Assembly (NCBI GenBank): GCA_009763385.1
Contig: CM019823.1
Location: 169,910,302-169,974,301, forward strand
Reading direction: 5' to 3'
DNA length: 64,000 bases
Source: Coix lacryma-jobi var. lacryma-jobi
Taxonomy: Eukaryota; Streptophyta; Magnoliopsida; Poales; Poaceae
In this document: positions 1-11,014 of the stretch, piece after piece
Position numbering within the stretch: the first letter of the stretch is position 1
Layout of the letters: each line of letters opens with the position of its first letter
Notes under the pieces: generated by a model
What the model saw: the letters and a program-made list of their open reading frames with translations, nothing else
What the model was told of the DNA's origin: nothing
Database searches by the model: none
Position numbers and translations under genes: made by a program

Positions 1-1075
1 TCATTCAAATTCCAGTTTTTGTTCCCTTTTCAGTTTTTAAAAGTTATTCAAAAACTATTGAGTTTCAGAAAAAGTGTATATTAGCAAAGTTATAGATCCT
101 GTCAAATGGGACAACTTTCATATTGGAAGATTTTCAAGTTTCAGTTTGAAATCCAGAGTAATTTTGATTTGAATCAAGTTTGAAAAAGTGTCCCCTTTTC
201 TGTTTTTGAATATAGTTCAAAAACTATTCGGAATTTGAAAATGTTCATATTGACAAAGTTGTAGATCTCATTTTTCTGAGCAACTTTGGTATTTTGAGTT
301 TTTGTCGCACAGTTCAAATTTTGGGAGATTTTTGCAAAATACAAAAACTGGCCAAAAGTCAAACCCTAGACCCTAGCACTGTTCTTCTTCCCGTAGAGCC
401 AGAGGGAAGGGGGGGGGCCCGGCCATGGCGCCGGCGCTGCGGCTGCAGCGCAGACGGCTGCTCCCCACGCGCCCTTATCCTGCCGCCGCTGTCTCCCGGT
501 TCCCTCCGCGCCCGCACGCGAGCGCTGACCCTTGCTCTCGGCCCCTACAGTGCCCAGCCGCCGCCGCCGCGTGGCCATCGCCGGCCGAGCTTGCGCCCGA
601 GCCCCGGCTGCACGCCAGCTCGTCCGCCAGAGCGCAATCGAGTGCGCACGCCCCCGCAAACCTAACCCGCGCAACCCCGAGGTCTCTACCGTCCCATAGC
701 CGCGGCTATATAAGCCGCCGGAGCCCCGACCTCCGCACTCGACCCCGCCGCCGTGGTCAGAGCACTCCAAAGCTCCCGCCTCTCCACCTCCTAGCCTGAA
801 AGCTCCGCCTTGAGCTCGTGAAGCTTTCCCACCCTTCAATTTCACCTTCCCCGCCTCCGTTTGCCCGGCGTAACCCCATCTTCCCGATCTCCGACGGAAC
901 GCCGGTGAGTTCGGGTTCGTGAAATTCGCCGTCTCCGGCCATGATCATCCCTCACCGACCCCCGTGTCATGTTCCTTAGGTCCGTGCGACTCTAACCCGG
1001 CCCCCGTGGTCGCTGTTGTTGCTCAGGACCGCCGGACCGCCGGAGCGCCGCCGCGGTCATCTTCTCCCTCGAGCG

Positions 1076-1420
1076 TGTCGAGCCTCACCCTCGAGCACAA
1101 GTCGAGCCTCACCCTCGAGCCCTGCCTCCGACACGTGGTAAGCATCCGAGCCTTCGGTCTCTGCTTCCACTCCGTTTCGCCCGAGCCTCCCAGGTCTCGG
1201 ACGGAGGCTTGTTTTTCCGCTTCGCCCGAGCCCAAGCCTCGGCGACGCATGCTCTCCGCTTCGCCCGAGCCAGGCCTCGGACGGAGGCTCACTTCTCCGT
1301 CTCGCCCGAGCCTCCGGGCCAGGCCTCGGACGAAGCTGTCGCTTCCGTCTCGACCGAGCCCGTCTCGACCGAGCCCCGCGCGATTCGCCCGAGCCCGCGA
1401 TTCGCCGAGCCCGGCCTTGA
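1076..1420 (+). repeat. Degenerate CTCGCCCGAGCC repeats in the long LTR
   Basis: Imperfect units of the type TTCGCCCGAGCC...GGCCTCGGACGGAGGC recur. They are a diverged counterpart of the regular 49-bp array of the solo LTR at 12437. Open frames here come only from GC-rich repetition. Confidence 0.6.
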
Positions 1421-3377
1421 AAGAGCACAGTGCTCTTCTCTTTTTCTGAGAAATGTGAATAGTGTTCTGTTTTCTCTTTTTTGTATGATTTTCTGTGTGT
1501 ATCCAAAAATTCTGACATTTTTGTGGTAGACTCTTTATGCTCTGGAGTATTTTATAAAAATATCAAACTTGAGTTTTGTGCAAAAATTTGAAAATGTAAA
1601 ATTCCCCTTTTAATTGAAAAATGAAGGTTTTGGTATTTTTGGAGAGTGATCTTTAACTCCAAAATTCTGGAGATAAATTTTTATGTGCTAGTTATGCCAT
1701 GTTTAGTCTCTGGTAAAATTTTGAAGTCTTTTGGAACAAGTTGATTTTTGAGCATTTATTTTAATTGTTAAATAGTGCCTTTTGTTAATTAAATGTCTGA
1801 TTTTATTTGAACACCTTAATGACCTCCAAAAATTATGAAATTTGTTTTGCCATCTATCTACACCATAATGAACTTATGTGATTAATTTGGTAATTTTTGG
1901 AGCAACTTCATAAAATGACCTTTTAAATAAATTAAGAAAATAGAAAAGATGGATTAGGGTTGGTAATAAGTGATTGATGATGTGATCTTTGGATTGATTG
2001 ATGTTCATAGACCCCTACCCTTTGGTCTATGATGTTTGTGATGCTATGTTTGGTTGATGCTTAGGATAATTATAATAAGGGCTAGTTTAATCAATATTGC
2101 TTAAGGAAGAAAGGGTTACCTTTTATGCTCAACCTAGATTTCGACTATGCCTTGTTTAAGAGTAATCTAGAATCAGTGGAATTGTCTTGCACCATAAGTT
2201 CATATCATCATTCTCATGAGCATTCATCATTGCATCCGTATAGTTGACGAAGAAGGACCTGAAGTCGAGGTAGCCACCGAAGGATCTGTCCCCGAGGCAA
2301 CCCCGAGCTCCGGCACCTACACCACCAACCCCGAGTCTGCTCTTTTTGCCATCCAAGGCAAGCCCCGGTGCATTTAACCCTTCCCTTGAATTTATAAAAT
2401 GTTTTCCTTAAATGCTTTTGAGTTAAATTACTGCATTAAGTTTATAGGAGTTGTGTGCTATCCTAATTAATGCATTATCCACCTTGACCACGGATACACC
2501 CGAAGCCTGCTTTTCAAAAGTATTTGAAAAATGCTTAGCAATGCTTACTGAATTAGACTTGCAATAAAAATGCCAATTTCAAAAGTGTGATCACTTAAAG
2601 AATTTTTATGGGAATTTGGCTTTACTCCCACTATTGGCTAAGTATCTGATCCGTACTTAGTCAATGGGAAGGAGAGGTTGTCCTTGCGTACGGTGCCGTC
2701 ATGTTGTAGTCCGGGACTCAACAGTTGACACCGACCGGGACAGGGTTGAAAAACCGACAGGACCTGTACTCTTGGGTTAGAGTCCCGAGGTGCTTGTCGC
2801 TGGCGGAAAAATGTAGGGACCATCCGTATGGGGGCCTGCTGGTCAAGACTTGTAACTATTCACATACTACGGAAAGCTCTGGCTCCGAGAAATCCATTAT
2901 TGGACCGACAACCGCGCACTGGGAGTGGAGAGATGGCGGAAGTAGCATGTACCCACGTGGGTTAGAGTCCCGGATTGGAGTGGTGTACTGTACTTCCGGG
3001 TGGCGTAGGACCGGGCCCAATCTTGGAGGAATCGTGGTAGACGAGTTGGCATATGCAAGCTTGGATGCTACATATGCAGTGTGGATAGGGATCCTCAGCT
3101 GAGTATTATTTATCCGGATTAACGTTGCTCCTCGGTTATGGAGACTTGGTCCACTGACTGTCAACGGAGAGTGGTTCTCAACTAGGAATGTTTTTGAAAT
3201 GTAAAATGAATCATGAATGATGAAGAATTGAGGAAATACTGAATCTTTCAAAATAAAATAAGATTTACAAAAATGCTTTTCTGCAAAATACTTGAACTTG
3301 CTTAAGTCTTACCTTGACTACCCTAAGCCTTTCATTCCTGAGTCTTCTCCCTTTTTCTTTAGTCGGGTAAGTCTTGT

Positions 3378-3395
3378 TGAGTACCTTTGTACTCA
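3378..3395 (+). other. TGAGTAC-CTTT-GTACTCA hairpin near LTR 3' end
   Basis: Perfect 7-bp stem with a 4-nt loop, 447 bp before the LTR end. Equivalent hairpins occur in the solo LTR (15138-15157) and in both chromovirus LTRs (23467-23486 and 31768-31787). Confidence 0.7.
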
Positions 3396-3842
3396 GGGTT
3401 TTATTACCCATGTTGCAGGTATGGCAGATTCCTCAGTATGCCTTGGACCCTGCTGTGTGACTGTTGTTCAGGAGGAGGCCGATGAGGCCGATGAGTGATT
3501 ATTCACCCTCGGGCTGGGTGAAGTATCTTTACCTTTCAGTTGTTGTCATATGCTACTCTGCCAACTCTATCTATTTGAACTATGGTCTGTAATAACTTCA
3601 CTTTAATTTTATGTTGAACCCTGGTTTGTAAAACTATTGTTATCTAAGTCTTCCGCTATTTACTCCGATGTTATTTGTCAAAATGTTCAAGAGATTGTAA
3701 CTGAATTGTGAGATGATCCTGCGGACATCGGGCACTGATGTAGCCCAGTAGCGAAACCGGTCTTAATCTCTTGGCTGTACGGATCGACTGTCAGTGGTTG
3801 ACGGTGATTAGTGGGCCATGGGATTAGAGCCGTTACGTTACA

Positions 3843-6719
3843 CGTTCCCCCCCGCAAGCCAGAATTCTTCAAAAAATCTTTTGCCCAGAGCCTTCGCCGC
3901 CTCCGGAGTTCGCCAATAATAATCCACCTCTTTGACCGAAAGGTCAGCGATGTGGGAGCATCCGGCGTCGACCAGGCTGTGGCCGATCGCCTTGATACCG
4001 GTCACGGCAGCGTAGTCTCGGCCCAGAGCCATGTGGTTTTCAAGTGACTCCATTTCGGAACAAAGCCAGCGGACAAAACCGTCAGCAGTTTGCTCCGAAG
4101 GACCATCCGTTTCGACACCAATGCTGCGAAGGCTTTCGCGGAGGCGAGTGACAGCTTCTTCAGCAGACGTCTTCAGGGCCTCGTCTTTCTCGGCCTGGGC
4201 ATTTCGCAGCTGCGAAAGCTCCCGCTTGAGGTCTTCTGCTTCACGTCTCAGCTTTTCAGCCTCCTTTTGGCTTGCTTTCCGCGAGGCGCGCTCGTCCTCA
4301 GCTTTCTTCGTTTGAACCTCCAGGTCGGTTGTAAGCTTCTTCGCCAAAATGTCGAGATCCTCCTTCTCACGCTCGATCTTGCGAACATAAAGGTCGTTTT
4401 GATTGTGTCGGCTGCGGGCGAGAATGGCAGCCTGCGAGTAGCATTAAATCAAATGTCGAAAGTCAGTACCCTCCAAAAGACCCACCAATCACGCGACAAA
4501 AAGCAATCTGAGCAACTTACGCTAGCTAAGTGAAACGACAGCGCGTCATCAAGCTTTACGCTGTCGACCTTGAGCAGGTCCCTTTCGACCTCCGGCGCAG
4601 CGAAAGCCTTGTGCGAAAACTCCACAAGTTTGCTGGCGTCATCGCTTGCGCCGGGGAGGATTCCCGCGCGACGGAAGTCTATCCGACACGCAAGCTGAGC
4701 TTCGGAAGCTGCACCCAAAGAACGTGCAATCCGATAAGATTCTTCTCTTGCTTCGTCAGTCTCGCCCGACGAGCTCAACCCAGTGTAAAAACAAGGATTC
4801 CTGTAGTCCGACGGCACTCCATCGATAATCAATCGCCCGTAGCCAAGAAGCTGACCTTCCACCATCTCCTGTGATAGACGAATGTGTCTCGGCGAAAGGT
4901 GTAACTTACCTTTATCAACGGCAGGAGCCAACACTCCCTCGGACCCGGCCCTCCTCTCGCGTGGGGCAGCCCCTCCGGTGGAGACGCGAGTGGCAGGTTC
5001 GGCGGGTTTCCGAGCCGCGGGCTCAGCACGAGGCGCTTTCGGTCTCTTCACCGGCCGATCGGTATCCGCGAGAGCCTTTCGCGAACCAGGCTTAGCAAAG
5101 GTCGGAAGGTCAGCCACCGACACCTCGTCGTCGAAAGCCGACGTCGAAAGGCGCGCCTGCGGTTTCGGCGGCGCCATTTCAGCAGCGAAACTGGTGCTCT
5201 GCAAAACAAAAAAACAAAACAAAAAACAAGTCAAAAAAAAAAAACCGTCTTTACCACAGCAATAATAGTGAAGGATTCCATAAAAGGAAAAAACGAAAAC
5301 AACGGCCAAAGCAAGCAAAATTAGAAAAAGGCGGAAACTAACCACCCTCGAATGATCGAAAGGATCAACGTCGGGGGCCGACTCCAATGCCCCCCCTCGG
5401 CTTGCAAGCAAAGGTTTGGCAATCAGCCGCCCAATGCGAATGTCCCCAGCTTCAGCAACCTTTCGCCGGGAGATCACACCACTTCGACCGCCACGACGAA
5501 CCATCTTTTTTCCTTTACCTTTAAAGCTTTCGGCCTCATCTTTGCTTTCGTCAACTAACGGTCTTTCGGCATATTCAATGCCCATCGCATCGAAAGCTCG
5601 GTTTAGACGCCGATTACGGCCGAGATTGCCGAGTTGAAACTCGCTCTCCTTGCGTAAGTACGGCCCACAAATCTTTCTGGTCTCCTTTTCGACATGTCTG
5701 ACATATTCGCCGTCATCATGGCAATCCGCGGGTCTCTCCAGCAGCAACGTGGGCCCCCAATACCCTTCTCTTTCAACGAAACCTTCGAAAGATGTGGCAC
5801 TGCAGAGCGGATTCATCCCGATGGCTATCCACTCTTCCACCAAATCCCGGCTGATTTGAAAACGTGCAGTAAGAGCGAATGCATCCCTGCAGCGAATGGC
5901 ATCCGGGTCACTCAGCACAACTGGCGGAAGATGCTGTCCGGGGCACCTCTCCAAAACAGACACAAGTGGAGACCCCTTATTCTCTCCCTTATTTAACTCA
6001 ATAGCGGCGGTTTCGTCCGAGCACACGCGATAGTAGAACCAGAAGCGATTCCAGTCCGGCCACTTGTTCCGGTATGTAAGCGAAATTGAAACAGTCCCTC
6101 GTGTTTTCCGCGGAACGAAATTGATGCAGCCAATCTCGCTGGGCAATTTGCTCCCTAGAAGCGGGTCGTTAACTTTCGTCGGACGGCGGTGAATGTCATA
6201 AAATCGCACGAAGACATCCGCCCGCGGGGCGCAGCCCAACATCTTCATAGCATGTGCGAAAATACTTAGTCTGGCGACTGCATTCGGCGTCAGCTGATGA
6301 AGTTGTATCTCAAACCCCAACAAAACATCCGAGACGAATTCTTCGAGGGGAAAATCAAGGCCAGCTACAAAGTAGTCGCGAAAGACAACAGCCTCGTTCG
6401 GCCGAGGAATAGGAACCTCCTCGTCTCCAGGGACACGGCAATTCGCAAGATGATCTCTCCTTAAAGGCCCTTCTTCAGCCATTGTTTGCAAGCGTGCAGC
6501 CGTCATTCGCGATACACCAAGGTAAAAAGAACAATCCGTCGGGACCGAAATCAAACCGGAGTCTCCATCATTCGACACGCTCCCGCTGTGCTCTGGAACT
6601 CGTGGAGCAACCCCCGATCCGATGGACACTTCCACGCTAGGCGCGCGATGGGACGACCCGGTGGCATCGGAACTTTCGCTAGTTGAGCTCGAGGTCGACG
6701 TCGAGCTGGAAGACGCCAT
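3843..6719 (-). pseudogene. Antisense gene of element B (PF04195-like), truncated
   Basis: Multi-exon gene opposite to its element's gag-pol. I read exon 1 at 6719-5346 (458 codons; Ser-rich N-terminus MASSSSTS, then a globular part with RRDHLANCRVPGDEEVP and NKWPDWNRFWFYYRV), exon 2 at 5198-4521 (226 codons) and exon 3 from 4431 leftward (coiled coil, then GRDYAAVTGIKAIGHSL and VKEVDYYWRTPEAAK). Exon 3 is cut at 3843 by the long LTR. All junctions keep phase 0 and match copy A. Intron 1 (147 bp) is stop-free and a multiple of three, so exons 1 and 2 read as one 756-aa frame with an artificial hydrophobic stretch. The family is Pfam 'putative gypsy type transposon'; its function is unknown. 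Such extra antisense ORFs are known from grass Tat elements such as Grande and RIRE2. Confidence 0.8.
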
Positions 6720-7054
6720 CTAGCATTGGCGCGAAAGATAAAATAAACAAACAACGCAAGCGAAAGAGAGAAAAAAAAGGAGGAACAGAAAAACGCGAAA
6801 ATAAAAACGAAATTAAGCGAAATTAAGCAACCTGAAACAACCAAATTCGCAAGACTTAAGTCTAAAGGAAACAAAGACAAGGGGAGTGACGCGTACCACG
6901 AACTATCGCTGGGCGAATGACGAGAGTCAAGCAACAATCAGCTATCGCCGACAAGAGCGAATGGCGCCAAACGAATAGCGAAAGGCTTCGCGAAAGAGGC
7001 GGCAGGACAAGGGAGGCGTTCAGTGAACAAGCCTCCCCCAGCCGAAGCCCCGTC

Positions 7055-7061
7055 TTTTATA
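7055..7061 (-). promoter_or_regulatory. TATA box of element B's antisense gene
   Basis: TATAAAA on the minus strand, about 336 bp upstream of the antisense ATG at 6719. Copy A has TATAAAA about 314 bp upstream of its ATG. Both copies carry TAG directly before the ATG, which fits a 5'-UTR intron acceptor. Confidence 0.55.
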
Positions 7062-7367
7062 TGCGCAAAAACGGGACACGATTTCCGAGGGAGACGAAGA
7101 CGCGCCAGGGCACAAGATTCGAAGCGTCGCAGGGGTTTTACATCATGACACACAGTTTTCGAGGAAGACGAAAAGGCGTTTGCAACGTGACTTAAGCAAA
7201 AATATAAATAACAGTAATAGTAAAAAATATATATATACACACACCACTACATCAAAAAAAAACCCGGCTTCGGGACGAACCGAAGGTTTTTTTTGGGCGG
7301 GCGTAGGCGCCTAGCGAAAGGACACGGTCGAACCTCACAAGCTGCAGATTCAACCGTAAGGGGCTAT

Positions 7368-8246
7368 TGTTGGGGCGGCGCCCAGACCGCAGGCGCCTCC
7401 GACCCGCGTTCTACCAAAAGATGATGATGCTTTCGTGCGAAAGAAAGCATTCGCGCGGAAGCACGCGTTTCGGCTCGCGGACCAAGGGGAGGCGGAGCTT
7501 TCGTGCGAAAGGAAGCATTCGCGCGGAAGCAGACATTCGCCTCTGGTCCGCGCGACTGGAGTAGGGAGGCGGAGCTTTCGTGCGAAAGGAAGCATTCGCG
7601 CGGAAGCAGGCATTCGCCTCCGGTCCGCGCAACTGGAGTAGGGAGGCGGAGCTTTCGCGCGGAAGCAAGCATTCGCCTCCGGTCCGCACAACTGGAGTAG
7701 GGAGGCGGAGCTTTCGTGCGAAATGAAGCATTCGCGCGGAAGCAGGCATTCGCCTCCGGTCCGCGCAACTGGAGAAGGGAGGCGGAGCTTTCGTGCGAAA
7801 GGAAGCATTCGCGCGAAAGGAGCCCAATGTTTCCGGAGAGTTTTCGTCTTTCATGACTTTGGTTTTTCTTAGGTTTTCGCAGTTCGACGGAAGCCTGGGC
7901 CAAAGGGAGCGGGCCCACCGACCGGGAAAAGGAGCCGGGGGGACGCTGGGCCCGCCAGATGGCGAAGTTACGACGATGCCCCTCGCGCCGGAAAAGGAGG
8001 CGTGCAACCATGGAGTAGTTGAGCAGGGGCATCATTGTAATTGTAGCAGAGTGGATGGAAGGGCATTCTTGTACTTTCAAATTGATCCGGATTAATATAA
8101 AAAGCTCCCACCCTCCAACGGAGGGAGGAGGAGAACACTGTTCACCGCTACCACTTCCCGGCTCTACCGAGCGTTTCCCGCTTTCGCTTCGTGCTTTCGC
8201 TCGTGCGGCAACCCGCTGTTTCGGGATCTCGATCCCTGAAACAACA
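7368..8246 (+). repeat. 3' LTR of element B (879 bp)
   Basis: Starts TGTTGGGGCGGCG and ends CTGAAACAACA, the reverse complement of element A's LTR ends. A TATA box TATAAAAAG at 8096-8104 marks plus-strand transcription. It is longer than A's 805-bp LTR because it has more copies of an internal 77-bp repeat. Confidence 0.88.
7430..7820 (+). repeat. 77-bp tandem repeats inside LTR B
   Basis: GGCGGAGCTT recurs at 7491, 7568, 7645, 7704 and 7781: period 77 with one 59-bp short unit. Each unit holds the palindrome CTTTCGTGCGAAAG or a variant, and is bracketed by GGAGGCG and CGCCTCC. Long ORFs read through here are repeat artefacts. Confidence 0.85.
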
Positions 8247-8284
8247 CCATTCTTTCGGTGTTATCATAATATAAGAAAACAAGG
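8247..8284. other. 38-bp host sliver between elements B and A, with A's left TSD
   Basis: After B's LTR come 38 bases that belong to neither LTR. The last five, CAAGG (8280-8284), are repeated at 39263-39267 directly after A's other LTR. The piece is the only host DNA left between the two elements. Confidence 0.85.
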
Positions 8285-9089
8285 TGTTGTTTCAGGACCG
8301 AGTCCTTGAAACAGCGGGTTGTCGCACGAACGAAAGCGCAAAGCGAAAGCTCAAAGCGAATAGGGGAGTGGAGAAGTGGTAGAAGTGAACAGTGTCCCCC
8401 CCTCCCCCTTGGGAGGTTGGGAGCTTTTTATATTAATCCAGATCAATTTGAAAGTACAAGAATGCCCTTCCAACCACTCTGCTATAATTACAATGATGCC
8501 CTGCTCAACTACTCCATGGTTGTACGCCGCCTTTTCTGGCGCGAGGGGCATCATCGTAACTTCGCCATCTGGTGGGCCCAGCGTCCCCCGGCTCCTCTTC
8601 CTGGCCGGTGGGCCCGCTCCCTTTGACCCAGGCTTCCGTCGCCCTGCGAAAACCTAAGAAAAACCAAAGTCATGAATGACGAAAACTCTCGCCGGGAACG
8701 CTGGGCTCCTTTCGCGCGAATGCTTCCTTTCGCACGAAAACTCCGTCCCACTCCGGTCATGCGGACCGGAGGCGAATGCCTGCTTCCGCGCGAATGCTTC
8801 CTTTCGCACGAAAGCTCCGCCTTCCCTTGGTCCGCAAGCCGAAACGCGTGCTTCCGCGCGAATGCTTTCTTTCGCACGAAAGCTCCGCCTCCCTACTTCG
8901 GTCATGCGGACCGGAGGCGAATGCCTGCTTCCACGCGAATGCTTCCTTTCGCACGAAAGCTCCGCCTCCCCTTGTACCGCAGGCCGAAATGCGTGCTTCC
9001 GCGCGAATGCTCCCTTCCGCACGAAAGCATCATCATCTTTCGGTAAAATGCGGGCCGGAGGCGCCTGCGGTCTGGGTGCCGCCCCAACA
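8285..9089 (-). repeat. 3' LTR of element A (805 bp)
   Basis: Runs TGTTGTTTCAGG...GCCGCCCCAACA. The minus-strand TATA box is at 8425-8432 (TTTTTATA on plus). It contains three to four copies of the palindromic GC-rich unit seen in LTR B. The partner LTR is at 38458-39262. Confidence 0.92.
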
Positions 9090-9722
9090 ATAGCCCCTTA
9101 CGGTTGAATCTGCAGCTTGTGAAGGTCGACCGTGTCCTTTCGCTAGGCGCCTACGCCCGCCCAAAAAACCTTCGTTTCGTCCCGAAGCTAAGGTTTTTTT
9201 TTCTTTGACGCGACCGGTTGCCTTTTCATTTTGCTGACACGGTGTGACGTTTGTGATTCCGCTGCGATGCTTAATTTTTGTGCTTAAACGTCTTTTCGTC
9301 TTCCTCGAAAACCGTGTGTCATGATGGGATGCCTATGCGACGCTTAGGACTCTGTGCCCACACGTCTTTTCGATTTCCTCGGTCGCCGTGTCGCGGCTGC
9401 CGTATAAAAGCTTTGTGGCTTCGGATGAGGAGGGCACCCGTTCAGTTGAAGCTTCCCCGCACCTGCTGCTTCCGTCTCGCGATGTCTTGCGCCTTTCGCC
9501 TGACGCGATTCGCATTTGTGCGAAAGGTGCATTCTCCAGCCTTAGTGACTCGTCGAACGGCCGCTGAGGTGTGTAGCTCTCGTCTCTTGTCTTTTCGTTG
9601 TCTTTCTGCTTCACAGGTTATGAATTTGTTTTTTGAGTTTGATTGATTGCGCCTCTCCTTCCCTTTTTATTTATTCCTTTCGCATCCACTGCTTGTTTAT
9701 TTTTCCTTTCGCGCCATGTTAG
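9090..9722 (+). promoter_or_regulatory. Polypurine side of A and promoter/leader of its antisense gene
   Basis: In element A's orientation the bases next to the 3' LTR read AACCGTAAGGGGCTAT, the expected polypurine-tract position. On the plus strand the same stretch leads to TATAAAA at 9403-9409 and then the ATG at 9723. TTAG sits just before the ATG, and a donor-like GAG/GTGTGT lies near 9567, suggesting a 5'-UTR intron. Confidence 0.55.
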
Positions 9723-11014
9723 ATGGCGTCTTCCGACTCGACGTCGTCCACGAGCTCGTCTAGCGAAAGTTCCGGTGGAACCGAGTCCTCTCGCCGCGAG
9801 CGTAGCGCGGAAGTGTCAATTGGATCAGGGGAAGCTCCGCGAATACCAAGCCACAGCGGAAGTCTATCTAATGATGGGGACTCCGGTCTGGTTTCGATCC
9901 CTACAGATTGTTCTTTCTTCCTGGGCGCTTCGCGAATAACAGACGCTAGCTTGCAAACAATGGCCGAAAAGGGGCCGTTAAGGAGGGATCATCTTGCGAA
10001 CTGTCGCGTCCCAGGAGACGAAGAGGTGCCTATTCCTCGGCCCAACGAAGCTATCGTTTTTCGCGATTGCTTCGTAGCCGGGCTTGATTTTCCTCTCGAG
10101 GACTTCGTCTCGGATGTCCTATCGGGGTTCGGTATTCAACTGCATCAGCTGACGCCGAATGCTTTTCTCAGACTCAGTGTCTTCGCTCACGCAATGAAGA
10201 TGCTGGACTGCACGCCGCGAGCGGACGCTTTCGTGCGGTTCTACGATATCCATCGTCGTCCGACGCAAGTGTATGACCCCTTTCTAGGATGCAAGTTACC
10301 CAGCGAAATTGGCTGCATTAATTTTGTTCCGCGGAAGACACGGGGCAGTGTTTCCATTTCACTCACATATCGGAACAAGTGGCCGGACTGGAATCGCTTC
10401 TGGTTCTACTATCGCGTGTGCTCGGACGAAACCGCCGCTATTGAGTTAAGTAAAGGAGAGAAGAAAGGCTCTCCACTTGTGTCTGTTTTGGAGAGGTGCC
10501 CTGGAAGGCATCTTCCGCCAGTTGTGCTGAGTGACCCGGATGCCATTCGCTGTGGGGATGCATTCGCGCTTACTGCACGATTTCAAATCAGCCGGGATTT
10601 GGTGGAAGAGTGGATAGCCATCGGGATGAATCCGCTCTGCAGTGCCACATCTTTCGAAGGTTTTTCGGAGAAGGACGGATATTGGGGCCCCCTTCTACTG
10701 CTAGAGAAACCTGCGAATTACTCCGATGATGAACTTTATGTGAAGCAAATCGAGAAAGAGGCCAGGAAAATTTGCGGGCCGTACTTGCGTAAAGAAAGCG
10801 AGTTCCAGCTCGGTAATCTCGGCCGGAGCCGCCGCGTGAACCGGGCCTTCGACGCTATGGGCGTCGAGTACGCCGAAAGACCTTTAGTTGACGAGGGCAA
10901 AGAAGAGGATGAAGGTTCACGGGCAAAAGGAAAAGGCGTAACTCGACGCGGCGGTCGGAGCGGCGTGATCCCTCGGCGAAAGCCCGCCGAACTTGGGGAA
11001 ATTCGCATCGGGCG

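Larger units (their letters stand above)
1..3842 (+). mobile_element. Long LTR (Tekay-like Ty3/gypsy), 5' end outside window
   Basis: This is the 3' part of a long LTR that cuts element B's antisense gene after its ...FWLAGGN residues. The junction is at 3842/3843, where the sequence ends ...GTTACGTTACA and the interrupted exon resumes. The LTR resembles the solo LTR at 11015-15670: both have the AT-rich start with CAGAAAAAGTGT, a GC-rich part with CTCGCCCGAGCC units, the motif CAAGGCAAGCCCCGG (2355 and 14133) and a TGAGTAC/GTACTCA hairpin (3378-3395) a few hundred bases from the 3' end. No coding sequence is convincing. I cannot see whether it is a solo LTR or the 3' LTR of a full element, and the TSD partner is outside the window. 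Confidence 0.75.
3843..8246 (+). mobile_element. Tat-lineage Ty3/gypsy element B, 3' part
   Basis: Element B is in plus orientation: an antisense gene (minus strand), a leader, a polypurine-type stretch and a 3' LTR at 7368-8246. Its gag-pol would lie left of the window. The family is the same as element A: the LTR ends, the region next to the LTR (GGGGCTAT/TGTTGGGG) and the antisense gene all match. It is broken at 3842/3843 by the long LTR. The bases after the 3' LTR (CCATT, 8247-8251) should be its TSD, but the partner is outside the window. Confidence 0.85.

Noticed and set aside
4449..6719. Single 756-aa membrane protein
   Set aside because: The hydrophobic part is intron 1 of the antisense gene read through; copy A has the same intron with a stop.
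7368..9089. One long LTR with palindromic ends TGTTGGGG...CCCCAACA
   Set aside because: The CAAGG duplication at 8280-8284 and 39263-39267 shows two abutting LTRs of opposite orientation, not one element.
7350..9107. Many overlapping ORFs in the LTR region (Cys/Arg/Ala-rich repeats)
   Set aside because: They follow the 77-bp repeat in every frame and lie inside LTRs; codon content is repeat-driven.
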